Origin: JBDSEG01 sp039920165
GTDB lineage: Bacteria; Pseudomonadota; Gammaproteobacteria; Burkholderiales; Burkholderiaceae_C
Reading direction: 5' to 3'
DNA length: 9,340 nucleotides
Assembly: GCA_039920165.1 (NCBI GenBank)
Contig: JBDSEG010000421.1
Location: 1-9,340 of the forward strand
This document shows positions 1 through 6,364 of this stretch, in pieces. A program made the position numbers and the translations under genes. Numbering within the stretch: position 1 is the stretch's first letter; every line of letters starts with the position of its first letter. The notes under the pieces are model-generated. The model saw only the letters and a list, made by a program, of their open reading frames with translations, did not search any database and was not told the DNA's origin.

Positions 1-1463
1 CCAAGGCCAAGCAGGAGCCGGTCATCAAGGGCATCCTGCCCGAGACCCCAGCCCCGGTGCCGGTGGCGCGTCCCGCGCCCATTGCCGCTCCGGCCCCGGT
101 GATCGCCGCTGCACCGGCTTCGGCGCCGGCAGGCGGCGGTTTCTTTGCATGGATCGCGCAGTTGTTCGGCATGCCGGCAGCCAACGCGCCGGCTGCTGCA
201 CCCGCGCCGCTGGCCTCCGCAGCACCGGTTGTCTCCACGCCCGTTGGCGAACGCGGCGAGGGCCGTGGCGGACGCGGTGGTCGAGGCGGACGCGACGGCG
301 GTCGCGACAGCAAGCGAGGTGAGCGGTCCGATCGCGGTGAGCGTGGGGACCGTGGCGATCGCGGCGCCGAGCGCGTTCGCGCCGAGGGCGGCGCACGCCG
401 CGGCGAGCGTGTTGAACGCGCGCCGGGCGACGAGGCGCCGCGGCGCGATGCAGGCGAGGGCGCACGCAGCGATGAGCGCGGCGTTCGCAACGAGGTTCGT
501 GACGACCAGCGAACCGACGGCGGGCGCGGCGGCGAGCGCGGGAGCGCGCGGCGCGGCGGGCGGCCGGATCGCGACGCGGTTCGCGCGCCTGTTCTCGCCG
601 ACGAAGCCGGCAGCGTCGAGACCGCTGCAGCCGATTCGCAGCCCTTCGTCGACAGCCGACCGGTCACCGAGTCGGCAGAAGGCGACGCGCAGGGCGATCG
701 TCCTTCTGGCCGCCGTCGCAGCCGCCGTGGCGGACGCGGAGGGCGTGATCGCGACGAGGCTCGCGATGGTGTGAACGGCAATACCGAGCCGGGTGCGATT
801 CCGGAATCGGCCGCGTCCGCATCGGTCGCCGTCGCACCGAATGCCGAATCGGCCAGGGCGGAGGGCGACCCCGCGCGGGCCGAGCGCGTCGATGGCGCGG
901 AGCGCGGCGAGCGCGAGGGACGCGGACGCGGGCGTGGCCGCGATCGCGACCGTCCGCGTGGCGATCGTCCCGCGGCCGACCCGATGACGGCGCCGCAGGG
1001 CCTGGGCGAGGGTGCGCTGGCCGACGCCGCAGCATCCGAGATTGCGGCACCGATGAGCGCTTCCTTGCTATCGGTGGATGACGATCTGGTTGCGGTGCCG
1101 GAACCTGCTCCCGCGGCAGCAGCGTTCGTGCCTGCGCCGGCGGCATCCGTGGCCGAGCCGGTGCGTGCCGAGGCGGCACGGGTGGCACCGGTCGCGCCGG
1201 CCGAGTTCGAATTGCCGGTCGACTCGCTCGCCGCGATCGCCGAATCGGCCGGCCTGCAATGGGTCAACTCGGACGCCGAGAAGATCCGCGCCGTGCAGGC
1301 CGCGCTCGACAACGAGCCTGCGCCGGTGCGCGTACCGCGCGAGCGCAAGCCGGTCGATCGGGCCGACCAGGGACCGCTCGTCCTGGTCGAGACGCGCAAG
1401 GATCTGTCGCAGTACAAGTTGCCGTTCGAGACCGCGGCGCAGGGCAACACGGCGCGCGACTAG
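1..1463 (+). CDS. rne: Ribonuclease E, C-terminal scaffold region (5'-partial)
   Basis: The reading frame is open from base 3 and gives 486 residues ending at TAG 1461-1463. The start and the whole catalytic half (S1, DNase I-like and Zn-link regions) lie upstream of the window. What remains is the natively disordered half of RNase E, the endonuclease that begins mRNA decay and rRNA/tRNA processing and organises the degradosome. A Pro/Ala linker is followed by a short amphipathic segment, GGGFFAWIAQLFG (132-170), resembling the membrane-targeting helix of E. coli RNase E. Next come Arg/Gly/Asp/Glu-rich blocks (about 250-600, 700-770 and 900-970) typical of RNA-binding arginine-rich segments, and then Ala/Pro-rich spacer. 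The last 80 or so residues are more ordered (GLQWVNSDAEKIRAVQ, VRVPRERKP, LVLVETRK) and match the conserved C-terminal tail I recall from beta/gamma-proteobacterial RNase E. Identification rests on this tail, the helix and the composition, since no catalytic motif is visible. Confidence 0.88.
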   Translation, partial: KAKQEPVIKGILPETPAPVPVARPAPIAAPAPVIAAAPASAPAGGGFFAWIAQLFGMPAANAPAAAPAPLASAAPVVSTPVGERGEGRGGRGGRGGRDGGRDSKRGERSDRGERGDRGDRGAERVRAEGGARRGERVERAPGDEAPRRDAGEGARSDERGVRNEVRDDQRTDGGRGGERGSARRGGRPDRDAVRAPVLADEAGSVETAAADSQPFVDSRPVTESAEGDAQGDRPSGRRRSRRGGRGGRDRDEARDGVNGNTEPGAIPESAASASVAVAPNAESARAEGDPARAERVDGAERGEREGRGRGRGRDRDRPRGDRPAADPMTAPQGLGEGALADAAASEIAAPMSASLLSVDDDLVAVPEPAPAAAAFVPAPAASVAEPVRAEAARVAPVAPAEFELPVDSLAAIAESAGLQWVNSDAEKIRAVQAALDNEPAPVRVPRERKPVDRADQGPLVLVETRKDLSQYKLPFETAAQGNTARD

Positions 1464-1483
1464 CACCGCGCTCGGGTCAAGTG

Positions 1484-1520
1484 AAAAAAAAGCCGCCGGG
1501 CTATCCCCGGCGGCTTTTTT
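1484..1520. terminator. Bidirectional intrinsic terminator between convergent rne and nagZ
   Basis: A perfect 9-bp GC stem, GCCGCCGGG (1492-1500) with CCCGGCGGC (1506-1514), encloses a 5-base loop, CTATC. Eight A residues (1484-1491) precede it and six T residues (1515-1520) follow it. Read on the plus strand it is a hairpin plus U-tract 21 bases after the rne stop. Read on the minus strand the A-run becomes a U-tract for transcripts leaving nagZ. It should therefore insulate both convergent units. The rest of the 1464-1546 gap holds nothing else I recognise. Confidence 0.93.
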
Positions 1521-1546
1521 GCGTTTGCCGTGCGCGTCGCGTCGCG

Positions 1547-2629
1547 TCAGGGCAGACGTTCGAGCGCGTGCTGGTACGCCGGGTCGTGCATCAGCGCGTC
1601 CCAGGTCAAGGGCGGGGACGACGGCAGCAGACCGAGCCGGCGCGCCTCGCTGTCGGGGTCGGATTGCCAGCCGCCTTGCGAATGCAGCGCAGCCATCTCG
1701 TCGAGCAGTCGGTCGACCGCGTCGCCGCCGTCGACCGACTGGTTGCACAGCAGCACCATGTCGCAGCCCGCGGCCAGCGCGACCGCCGCGGCCTCGGCAT
1801 AACTCACCTCGGTGCCGCCGATGCGGCGCGCGCCTTCCATGCTGAGGTCGTCGCTGAAGATCGCGCCGCCGAATCCGAGCTGCTGGCGCAGGATTTCCTT
1901 CAGCCAGCGCGCTGAGAAGCCAGCCGGCTTCGAATCGACATTCGGATAGACCACATGCGCGGGCATCACCGCCGCGAGGCAGGTGCCGAGCCATTCGTAC
2001 GGCCGCGCATCGTCTTGCAGGATGGCCTTGCGCGAACGCCGGTCGATCGGCACCTCGTGGTGGCTGTCGGCCTTGACGAAGCCGTGGCCGGGGAAGTGCT
2101 TCCCGCAGTTGTGCATCCCGGCGAGCAGCAAGCCGTGCATCAGGCTCTTCGCGAGCAAGGTCACGACGCGCGGATCGCGTGCGAAGGCGCGGTCGCCGAT
2201 CACATTCGATCCGCCGTGGTCGAGGTCGAGCACCGGCGTGAAACTCAGGTCGACGCCGCAGGCGCGCAGCTCGGCGCCCAGCACATGGCCGGCGGCGGTC
2301 GCGGCGTCAATCGCCGCCATGGCGCCACTGCCCGGCGCGCGCTTGCCATCGCGCAGCCACAGTTCGCCGAGTGCACGCATGGGCGGCAGGTGGGTGAAAC
2401 CGTCGGTTCGAAATCGCTGGACCCGGCCGCCCTCGTGGTCGACACAGACCAGCAGGTCGGGCCGGATCGATTTCATCTCGGCATTGAGCTCGGTGAGCTG
2501 GGTGCGGTCCTGCCAGTTGCGTGCGAACAGGATGACGCCACCGGTCAGCGGATGGGCGAGGCGGCGCCGGTCGGCGTCGGTCAGCGCGAGGCCGGCAACG
2601 TCGAGTACGACGGGGGCATGGTCGTTCAT
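1547..2629 (-). CDS. nagZ: Beta-N-acetylhexosaminidase NagZ (GH3 family)
   Basis: NagZ is a cytoplasmic glycoside hydrolase of family 3. It removes N-acetylglucosamine from GlcNAc-anhydromuropeptides during peptidoglycan recycling; its product is the inducer of AmpR/AmpC-type beta-lactamases in species that carry them. The 360-residue protein has the full GH3 TIM barrel. VDHEGGRVQRF lies at residues 63-73. The signature KHFPGHG (177-183) runs into DSH (188-190), the Asp-His dyad of the mobile acid/base loop. FSDDLSM (258-264) carries the nucleophile, Asp260 by analogy with characterised NagZ enzymes. ATG 2629 was chosen because it overlaps the acpS stop as ATGA and has AAGGGA 4 bases upstream; an in-frame ATG at 2653 would add eight residues that do not look family-like. 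It is the last gene of the cluster, facing rne across the terminator. Confidence 0.96.
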   Translation of the reverse strand: MNDHAPVVLDVAGLALTDADRRRLAHPLTGGVILFARNWQDRTQLTELNAEMKSIRPDLLVCVDHEGGRVQRFRTDGFTHLPPMRALGELWLRDGKRAPGSGAMAAIDAATAAGHVLGAELRACGVDLSFTPVLDLDHGGSNVIGDRAFARDPRVVTLLAKSLMHGLLLAGMHNCGKHFPGHGFVKADSHHEVPIDRRSRKAILQDDARPYEWLGTCLAAVMPAHVVYPNVDSKPAGFSARWLKEILRQQLGFGGAIFSDDLSMEGARRIGGTEVSYAEAAAVALAAGCDMVLLCNQSVDGGDAVDRLLDEMAALHSQGGWQSDPDSEARRLGLLPSSPPLTWDALMHDPAYQHALERLP

Positions 2630-3036
2630 GGGGTCCCTTGGGGTTGATCGCATTCGACCACCACGAAGCTCGCGGCGTAGTCGGTTTCGTCGGTCAGGCT
2701 CACGTGCGCGCGCAGCCCCCGCTCCTCGAACCAGCGTGAGAGGTCGCCGTGCAGGCGGATCTGCGGCTTGCCGCTCGTCGCCTTGACCACCTCGCAGTCA
2801 CGCCAGGTCATGGGCATTCGCATGCCGAGTCCGATCGCCTTGGAAAACGCTTCCTTGGCCGAGAAGCGCGTGGCGAGGTAGCTGATGCCGCGCGCTTCGG
2901 CACGGGCGCGACGCAGGTGGAAGACGTCGATCTCGTGTGCGCCGAGCACGCGCTGCGCGAAGCGGTCGCCGCGCCGCGCGAGTGTCGCCGCGATGCGCCG
3001 CACGTCGCAGATATCGGTGCCAATGCCGTAGATCAT
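2626..3036 (-). CDS. acpS: Holo-[acyl-carrier-protein] synthase
   Basis: AcpS moves the 4'-phosphopantetheine arm of coenzyme A onto the conserved serine of apo-ACP, making it competent for fatty acid synthesis. The 136-residue product (E. coli AcpS is 126) begins MIYGIGTDICDVRRI. The Mg2+ ligands are Asp8 in GTD and Glu62 in the RFSAKEAFSKAIG motif (58-69). HVSLTDETDYA (111-121) matches the conserved HVTLADERHYA-type strand near the C-terminus. ATG 3036 is preferred because the family begins there and GAGGGG sits 5 bases upstream; the frame stays open further upstream, but that stretch has no AcpS character. The stop overlaps nagZ as ATGA. The start overlaps, also as ATGA, the stop of a possible 35-codon ORF that bridges to pdxJ. 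The pdxJ-acpS pairing is the same as in E. coli. Confidence 0.97.
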   Translation of the reverse strand: MIYGIGTDICDVRRIAATLARRGDRFAQRVLGAHEIDVFHLRRARAEARGISYLATRFSAKEAFSKAIGLGMRMPMTWRDCEVVKATSGKPQIRLHGDLSRWFEERGLRAHVSLTDETDYAASFVVVECDQPQGTP

Positions 3037-3140
3037 GACCACCCCTCGCCCGGTGGGTACGCCGGACGATCCCCCGCGGGGATGCGGGCCCACTTGGGAG
3101 CGGCCCGGCGCCGGGCCCGAAGCGCGCCGCCGAACGTCAT
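3033..3140 (-). CDS. Possible 35-aa ORF bridging pdxJ and acpS (unproven)
   Basis: This short ORF (ATG 3140, TGA 3035-3033) exactly fills the space between pdxJ and acpS. Its ATG overlaps the pdxJ stop as ATGA and its TGA overlaps the acpS ATG as ATGA. The peptide starts MTFGGALRARRRAAPKW and is rich in Arg, Pro, Gly and Ala, with a C-terminal GEGWS. It has no recognisable domain, membrane segment or signal. Of the 35 sense codons, 29 end in G or C, in line with coding, but first and second positions are also very GC-rich (about 26 and 27 of 35), which real genes here usually are not. There is no evident Shine-Dalgarno, so it would depend on reinitiation after pdxJ. It may serve only to carry ribosomes across to acpS, or may not be translated. 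Confidence 0.28.
   Translation of the reverse strand: MTFGGALRARRRAAPKWARIPAGDRPAYPPGEGWS
3042..3047 (-). promoter_or_regulatory. Shine-Dalgarno of acpS
   Basis: On the minus strand GAGGGG lies 5 bases before ATG 3036, one of the clearest ribosome-binding sites in the cluster. It fixes the acpS start and lies inside the last codons of the possible small upstream ORF, so a ribosome finishing that ORF would pass directly over it. Confidence 0.7.
3072..3119 (-). other. GC-rich inverted repeats in the pdxJ-acpS gap
   Basis: GGCCCGGCGCCGGGCC (3102-3117) is a perfect 16-base palindrome able to form a 6-bp GC stem with a 4-base loop. CCCCGCGGGG (3072-3081) is a second, 10-base palindrome. In addition, GGGCCCG (3113-3119) and CGGGCCC (3085-3091) are complementary and could form an alternative 7-bp stem that excludes the first hairpin. 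Neither structure has a downstream T-run on the minus strand, so an intrinsic terminator is unlikely. A role in mRNA processing or in tuning acpS expression is inference. Confidence 0.5.
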
Positions 3141-3919
3141 GCCCGCGCCGCTTGAATGCAGCGCAGGTAGGCGCGCACCGTCTCCGCCAGGCCGAGCTCG
3201 ATCGCATCGGCTATCAGCGCATGGCCGATCGAGACCTCTTCGATCGCCGGCACGGCGCGTAGCAGGTCGGCGAGGTTGTCGCGGTTCAGGTCGTGGCCGG
3301 CATGGACGCCCAGGCCGGCGCGCTGCGCGGCGTCGGCGCTGGCGACGTAGCCGGCCAGCACCGGAACGAGTTCCGGCGTGCCATGCGCCCGTGCATAGGT
3401 TTCGGTATAGAGCTCGACCCGGTCGGCGCCGAGATCGCGCGCGGCCTGCATCGCATCTGGTTCCGGGTCCATGAACAGGCTCACGCGAACGCCGAGCGCG
3501 TGTGCTTCGGCGATCAGCGGCGCGAGCGCGGCGCCGTCCCGAGCCAACTGCCAACCGTGGTCGGATGTCGCCTGCTCGGCGCTGTCTGGGACGAAAGTGC
3601 ACTGCGCCGGCCGCAGCGCGCGAATCAGCGGCATGAGGTTGTGGAACGGGTTGCCTTCGATGTTGAACTCGCCCTGCGGCCACTGCAACAGCAACTCGGC
3701 GAGTTCATGCACATCGCTGGCGCGGATGTGGCGCTCGTCGGGCCGGGGATGAACCGTGATGCCGTGGGCACCGGCTTCCAGCGCCCAGGTCGCGGCGCGG
3801 GTCACGCTCGGAATATCCAGCGGGCGCGAGTTGCGCAGCAGCGCCACGCGATTGAGGTTGACCGACAGGCGGGTCATGCCGCGACGTTCTTCCAGGCCTG
3901 TCGTGATCAGCGGGTTCAT
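3137..3919 (-). CDS. pdxJ: Pyridoxine 5'-phosphate synthase
   Basis: PdxJ condenses 3-amino-2-oxopropyl phosphate with 1-deoxy-D-xylulose 5-phosphate to make pyridoxine 5'-phosphate, the last step of the DXP-dependent vitamin B6 pathway. The 260-residue TIM-barrel protein keeps the catalytic set. His57 lies in ITVHPRPDERHI (E. coli His45), Glu88 in FNIEG (Glu72), Glu169 in VELYTETYA and His209 in VHAGHDLN (His193); VSIGHALI (229-236) is the C-terminal phosphate-site motif. The N-terminal strand differs from E. coli: NLNRVALLRNSR replaces NIDHIATLRNAR, as I recall for Xanthomonadales and Bacteroidetes enzymes. ATG 3919 is given because it overlaps the recO stop as ATGA. Family alignment begins only at Met15 (MTRLSVNLN), so ATG 3877, with GGAAG 11 bases upstream, is a real alternative giving 246 residues. 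Neither site has a strong Shine-Dalgarno. Confidence 0.95.
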   Translation of the reverse strand: MNPLITTGLEERRGMTRLSVNLNRVALLRNSRPLDIPSVTRAATWALEAGAHGITVHPRPDERHIRASDVHELAELLLQWPQGEFNIEGNPFHNLMPLIRALRPAQCTFVPDSAEQATSDHGWQLARDGAALAPLIAEAHALGVRVSLFMDPEPDAMQAARDLGADRVELYTETYARAHGTPELVPVLAGYVASADAAQRAGLGVHAGHDLNRDNLADLLRAVPAIEEVSIGHALIADAIELGLAETVRAYLRCIQAARA

Positions 3920-4719
3920 GGGCGGGCAGTCTTTCCCAAATTCGCAAATTTCTGCAGATCGAGCATGACCCCGCGGGTGCGCAGCGGCGAGCTGCCGAGA
4001 TGATAGTGAAGCACCGCGCGCAGCATGCTCTTCAAGGCAGGGAGTTCGCCCGCGCACGCGGCCTGCACCGCATCCAGCCGGCCGTCGTCGAGCGCGCTCT
4101 GCAGTTCCACCATGACGCGGCCCGGCACGCCGGGTTCGTCGGCGCCGGGCGGCAGGATCACGACGGCCTGCGCCTGCAGCGTGTGGTCGGCGTCGGCGGC
4201 GACCGGCTGCTGGGTCGCCGTGATGCGGGTCAGGTCGGGCAGCACGCCGGTGTGCCGCAGCAGCACCAGTTCGAAGGCGCGCAGTGTCGCTTCGCGCTCG
4301 CGGTCCTGCGCGGCCGCCAGGCTGGGCAGGGTCTGCGCATAGGCGTCGAACAGCGCGGGGTGGGGGTCGCTGCGGGCGAGCAGTTTCATCAGCAGCTCGT
4401 TGAGATAGAACCCGCTGAAGAGCGCCTCGCCGGTGAGCATGGCTGCGCCACCGGCCCACTCGGCGCCGCGCAGGCTCAGCACCTCGGCGTTGGATTCGGC
4501 GCCGCCGATCTGGCCGAAGGTGGCGTTCACGCGCTGGAATGGCAAAAGCACCGAGCGCCACTGAGAATAGGGTCGCTTGGCGCCCTTGGCGGCCACCGCG
4601 ACGCGGCCGAGATCGCGCGTGAACAGGTCGAGGATCAGGCTCGACTCGCTCCAGTCGTAGCGGTGCAGGACGTAGGCGGCGACCTGCCCGGAGGCACGCG
4701 ACGATCGGGCGGCGGCCAC
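3916..4719 (-). CDS. recO: DNA repair protein RecO
   Basis: RecO works with RecR in the RecFOR pathway. It anneals SSB-coated strands and helps load RecA at gaps. The 267-residue product (E. coli RecO is 242) has the N-terminal OB-fold start VAAYVLHRYDWSESSLILDLFTR split by the usual features: WSESS (23-27), LDLFTRDLGR and VAAKGAKRP (42-50). The helical middle contains LFSGFYLNELLMKLL (100-114), matching LYSGLYINELLSRVL of E. coli, then RAFELVLLRHTG. The C-terminus ends with LHYHLGSSPLRTR, like the YLGGKPLKSR segment of E. coli. The start is GTG 4719, 7 bases after the era stop, with only a weak upstream Shine-Dalgarno. No other ATG/GTG/TTG lies in frame before the conserved VAAYVLH strand, so this start is favoured. 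The stop overlaps pdxJ as ATGA. Confidence 0.95.
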   Translation of the reverse strand: MAAARSSRASGQVAAYVLHRYDWSESSLILDLFTRDLGRVAVAAKGAKRPYSQWRSVLLPFQRVNATFGQIGGAESNAEVLSLRGAEWAGGAAMLTGEALFSGFYLNELLMKLLARSDPHPALFDAYAQTLPSLAAAQDREREATLRAFELVLLRHTGVLPDLTRITATQQPVAADADHTLQAQAVVILPPGADEPGVPGRVMVELQSALDDGRLDAVQAACAGELPALKSMLRAVLHYHLGSSPLRTRGVMLDLQKFANLGKTARP

Positions 4720-4726
4720 CGGCCGG

Positions 4727-5656
4727 TCACTCGTAGCCGTAGCTGCGCAGATGCTCGTCGTCGTCGGCCCAGCCCGAGCGCACCTTCACCCACAGCTCGA
4801 GGAAGACCTTCGCGTCGAGCAGTGTCTCGAGCTCTTGGCGCGCTTCCGATCCGATGCGCTTGAGTCGCTCGCCGCCGCCGCCGATGACCATGCCCTTGTG
4901 GTTGTCGCGCTCGACGACGATGCTCGCGGCGATCCGGCGCAGGTTGCCTTCTTCCTCGTATTTGTCGATCACGACGGTCGAGGTGTAGGGCAGCTCGTCA
5001 CCGGTCAATCGGAACAGCTTCTCGCGGATGATCTCGCTCGCCAGGAAGCGGTCGCTGCGGTCGGTCAGTGCATCGGCGTCATGCAGCCAGGGCTGCTGCG
5101 GCAGGTAGGGTTCGACGATGCCGAGCAGGCGGTCGACATCGTGCGCCTTGCGTGCCGACAGTGGAACGAATTCGGCGAACGCATGGCGCTCCTGCATGCC
5201 TTTGAGCCAGGGTGCGAGGTCGGACCGCCGGTGCACCGCGTCGAGCTTGTTGGCGATCAGAAAAACCGGCCGATCGGCCGGCGCGAACGCCAGGACCTTG
5301 GCATCGTCGAGGCCGAAGCGACCGGCCTCGACCACGAACAGCAGCACGTCGACATCGCTGATCACGCCGTGCACGGTGCGGTTCAGGGTGCGGTTCAGCG
5401 GCGCGGTGTGGCGGGTCTGGAAACCGGGCGTATCGACGAAGACGAACTGGGAGGCGCCGCGGGTGCGGATACCGGTGATGCGATGCCGCGTCGTCTGCGC
5501 CTTGTCCGAGGTGATGCTGATTTTCTGGCCGACGAGCGCATTCAGCAAGGTCGATTTGCCGACATTCGGGCGACCGACGATCGCGACCATGCCGCAGCGA
5601 GTCGCGAGCGCAGTGGCCGAATCGGGATTCGAGGGCGCGTCTTCGGACACGGTCAC
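4727..5656 (-). CDS. era: GTPase Era (16S rRNA maturation, 30S assembly)
   Basis: Era is an essential GTPase that binds the 3' end of 16S rRNA through a KH domain and couples 30S maturation to growth. The 309-residue protein shows Walker A/G1 GRPNVGKST (28-36), the switch I segment SDKAQTTRHRI (50-60), G3 DTPG (75-78), G4 NKLD (136-139) and G5 SAR (167-169). The linker DRFLASEIIREKL (202-214) leads to the KH domain, with loop VIGGGGERLKRIG (257-269) and then LELWVKVRSGWADD (286-299). All match E. coli Era closely and in order. The start taken is GTG 5656, which overlaps the rnc stop as GTGA; GTG 5650, two codons later, is equally compatible with the family. The frame stays open far into rnc, but that part is rnc in another frame. 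It sits between rnc and recO as in E. coli. Confidence 0.97.
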   Translation of the reverse strand: MTVSEDAPSNPDSATALATRCGMVAIVGRPNVGKSTLLNALVGQKISITSDKAQTTRHRITGIRTRGASQFVFVDTPGFQTRHTAPLNRTLNRTVHGVISDVDVLLFVVEAGRFGLDDAKVLAFAPADRPVFLIANKLDAVHRRSDLAPWLKGMQERHAFAEFVPLSARKAHDVDRLLGIVEPYLPQQPWLHDADALTDRSDRFLASEIIREKLFRLTGDELPYTSTVVIDKYEEEGNLRRIAASIVVERDNHKGMVIGGGGERLKRIGSEARQELETLLDAKVFLELWVKVRSGWADDDEHLRSYGYE

Positions 5657-6357
5657 GAGCGCAGCGCGCTGCCCGGGTTGTCGCTCGCGTTCAGGGCGTC
5701 GAGCATGCGGCGCGCCGCTTCCTGTTCGGCGATGCGTCGCGAACGGCCCTCGCCCGATTCGGCCAGGCCGAGCGCAGGGACGGCGCATTCGACCTCGAAG
5801 GTCTGCGCATGAGCCTGTCCGCGGGTCGCGACGATGCGGTAGGCGGGCACCGGCAGGCGGCGGCCCTGCAGCCACTCCTGCAATTCAGTCTTCGCGTCCT
5901 TGGCCCAGTTCGCGATCTCGGTGGTGGCAATGATCTCGCCGAACCAGCGCTGGACCAGCGACCGGGCGGCGTCGAAGCCGCCGTCGATGTAGGCGGCGCC
6001 CAGCACCGCCTCGAGCGCGTCGGCCAGGATCGAAGCCCGCTGCGCGCCGCCGCCCCGGGCTTCGCCATCGCTCAACCGCAGCACATCGGGCAGTCCGAGT
6101 TGCAGCGCGACCCGGTGCAGGCTGTCCTCGCGCACCAGGTGCGCGCGCACGCGGGTCAGGTCGCCTTCGTCGGAACCCGAGAAGTGCGCGAAAAGCAGGT
6201 CCGAGATGGCCAGACTCAGCACCGCATCGCCGAGAAATTCGAGCCGCTCGTTGTGCCCCGAACTGAAGCTGCGGTGGGTGAGCGCGCGCACCAGTAGGCG
6301 CGAATCGGCGAACCGGTGTCCGATGCGCTGCTGCAGGGCCTCGAGGCGGTCGTCCAT
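5653..6357 (-). CDS. rnc: Ribonuclease III
   Basis: RNase III cuts double-stranded RNA. It releases the 16S and 23S precursors from the rRNA transcript and processes structured mRNAs and sRNA-mRNA duplexes. The 234-residue protein has the signature NERLEFLGDAVL (36-47) with Glu40 and Asp44, and SILADALEAVLGA (109-121) with Asp113 and Glu116, so all four Mg2+ ligands are present. The double-stranded RNA-binding domain runs from about 154 to 224 (DAKTELQEWLQ, then the final helix IAEQEAARRMLDAL). ATG 6357 lies 7 bases after the DUF4845 stop, with a modest AGTAGG upstream that includes that stop. In E. coli RNase III cleaves its own leader; here rnc is embedded behind lepA-lepB-DUF4845 and I see no equivalent hairpin directly upstream. 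Confidence 0.98.
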   Translation of the reverse strand: MDDRLEALQQRIGHRFADSRLLVRALTHRSFSSGHNERLEFLGDAVLSLAISDLLFAHFSGSDEGDLTRVRAHLVREDSLHRVALQLGLPDVLRLSDGEARGGGAQRASILADALEAVLGAAYIDGGFDAARSLVQRWFGEIIATTEIANWAKDAKTELQEWLQGRRLPVPAYRIVATRGQAHAQTFEVECAVPALGLAESGEGRSRRIAEQEAARRMLDALNASDNPGSALRS

Positions 6358-6364
6358 GCCGGAC

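Noticed and set aside
250..970. Candidate tandem DNA repeats in the Arg/Gly-rich part of rne
   Set aside because: The similarity is at the level of codon composition; no unit recurs with fixed length and sequence, so this is low-complexity protein rather than a repeat array.
145..1188. Long alternative frames on both strands inside rne (145-774 plus, 664-1188 minus)
   Set aside because: Arg/Gly/Ala-rich low-complexity DNA is stop-poor in every frame. Only the frame ending at 1463 gives the recognisable RNase E helix and C-terminal tail.
1534..1548. Three tandem copies of GCGTC just before the end of nagZ
   Set aside because: Only 15 bases long and made of common CG-rich words; easily expected by chance at this composition.
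3072..3119. Intrinsic terminator between pdxJ and acpS
   Set aside because: The palindromes are strong but no U-tract follows on the minus strand, and the flanking genes are otherwise tightly coupled.
2630..3207. Longer versions of nagZ (from 2653) and acpS (from 3207)
   Set aside because: The extra residues have no family similarity, and the shorter starts have good ribosome-binding sites and stop/start overlaps.
3920..4561. pdxJ reading frame open upstream to 4561, suggesting a fused N-terminal domain
   Set aside because: That stretch is recO in another frame; the upstream residues are an Arg/Ala-rich shadow sequence and PdxJ similarity starts only after 3919.
4751..5812. A 353-codon open frame on the plus strand opposite era and the end of rnc
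   Set aside because: It spans two real genes on the other strand with all motifs intact, has no ribosome-binding site of note and is explained by GC bias.
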